Shown here in pieces: positions 35,149-35,354 of a stretch of DNA of 35,354 nt. Source of the DNA: Acidobacteriota bacterium. GTDB lineage: Bacteria; Acidobacteriota; Terriglobia; Acidiferrales; UBA7541. The translations under genes were made by a program, and so were the position numbers. The notes under the pieces are model-generated. The model was not told the DNA's origin. It did no database searches and worked only from the letters and a program-made list of their open reading frames with translations. The stretch is from NCBI GenBank assembly GCA_003223295.1, contig QHYM01000120.1:1-35354 (forward strand), in the 5' to 3' direction. Every line of letters begins with the position of its first letter. Positions within the stretch are counted from its first letter, which is position 1.

Positions 35149-35354
35149 ATGACGTTTCGCATGAACACGCTGATGTACCAGATTCGTTTCGCACTTCGCT
35201 CTTTCGTGAAGAATCCCGGGTTCGCACTCGCCGCGCTATTGTCGCTGGCGATTGGAATTGGCGCGAATACCTCCATTTTCAGTGTTGCGAACGCGCTGCT
35301 GCTCCGCCCTCTGCCGTATGAGGGCTCAGACCGGTTGGTAATCCTGTGGAATCG
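35149..35354 (+). CDS. ABC transporter permease of the acidobacterial MacB/FtsX-like type (3' end outside the window)
   Basis: Only 68 codons are present. They read MTFRMNTLMYQIRFALRS, then FVKNPGFALAALLSLAIGIGANTSIFSVANALLLRPLPY in two blocks, and run off the window at VILWN. This N-terminus, with the first TM helix at GFALAALLSLAIGIGANTSIFSV, is the hallmark of the duplicated orphan MacB-like permeases that are very abundant in Acidobacteriota; full-length members have about 800 residues, with two FtsX-like permease domains. Their transport substrates are generally unknown. Alternative starts lie in frame at 35161 and 35173. AGGA (35147-35150) precedes 35161 by about 10 nt, so that start is at least as likely. 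Confidence 0.85.
   Translation, partial: MTFRMNTLMYQIRFALRSFVKNPGFALAALLSLAIGIGANTSIFSVANALLLRPLPYEGSDRLVILWN

Overview
The window looks like chromosomal DNA from a member of the Acidobacteriota. The best clues are the gene starting at the right edge, which has the N-terminus typical of acidobacterial MacB/FtsX-like orphan permeases, a TonB receptor with an N-terminal carboxypeptidase-regulatory-like domain, several RND pumps, and a GGCTAAAGCC / GGCACGG-TAAAG-CCGTGCC hairpin repeat that I recall as widespread in acidobacterial genomes. Assignment below phylum is not possible from what I can see. No rRNA, tRNA, CRISPR array, insertion sequence or prophage was seen.

Layout. (1) 1-2479: the 3' part of an MbfA-type ferritin-VIT1 iron exporter on +, tail-to-tail with an exported M20 metallopeptidase on -. 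(2) 2530-10118 (-): an mdtABC-like operon of one adaptor and two HAE1-type RND permeases, with ATGA or back-to-back junctions and no outer-membrane channel gene. (3) 10469-12333: a membrane-anchored monohaem cytochrome c (+) facing an EntS-like MFS exporter (-). (4) 12425-16160 (-): a TonB-dependent receptor overlapping a purple-acid-phosphatase-like metallophosphoesterase, with the MFS gene 91 bp downstream; this looks like a nutrient (possibly organophosphate) acquisition cluster. (5) 16500-24708 (-): a compact five-gene unit, response regulator - histidine kinase - outer-membrane channel - lipoprotein adaptor - RND permease, i.e. a complete tripartite pump with its own two-component system. 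(6) 24849-29168 (+): a full-length Lhr-type helicase, divergent from the regulator. (7) 29363-30275 (+): two small genes of unknown function; the first has a tandem duplication of its ribosome-binding site and start region. (8) 30329-33562 (-): a sugar-isomerase-like TIM-barrel protein, a Gfo/Idh/MocA dehydrogenase and a well-conserved myo-inositol oxygenase. (9) 33686-34795 (-): an exported MetX-like alpha/beta hydrolase; then an intergenic stretch and the 5' end of the ABC permease (+).

How the parts fit. Efflux dominates: three RND permeases in two independent systems occupy about a third of the window. The most biologically interesting block is the inositol oxygenase cluster: the two upstream genes are of the kinds that interconvert inositol stereoisomers through keto intermediates, so the cluster may funnel inositols or related cyclitols to D-glucuronate. 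This is inference; only the oxygenase itself is firmly identified.
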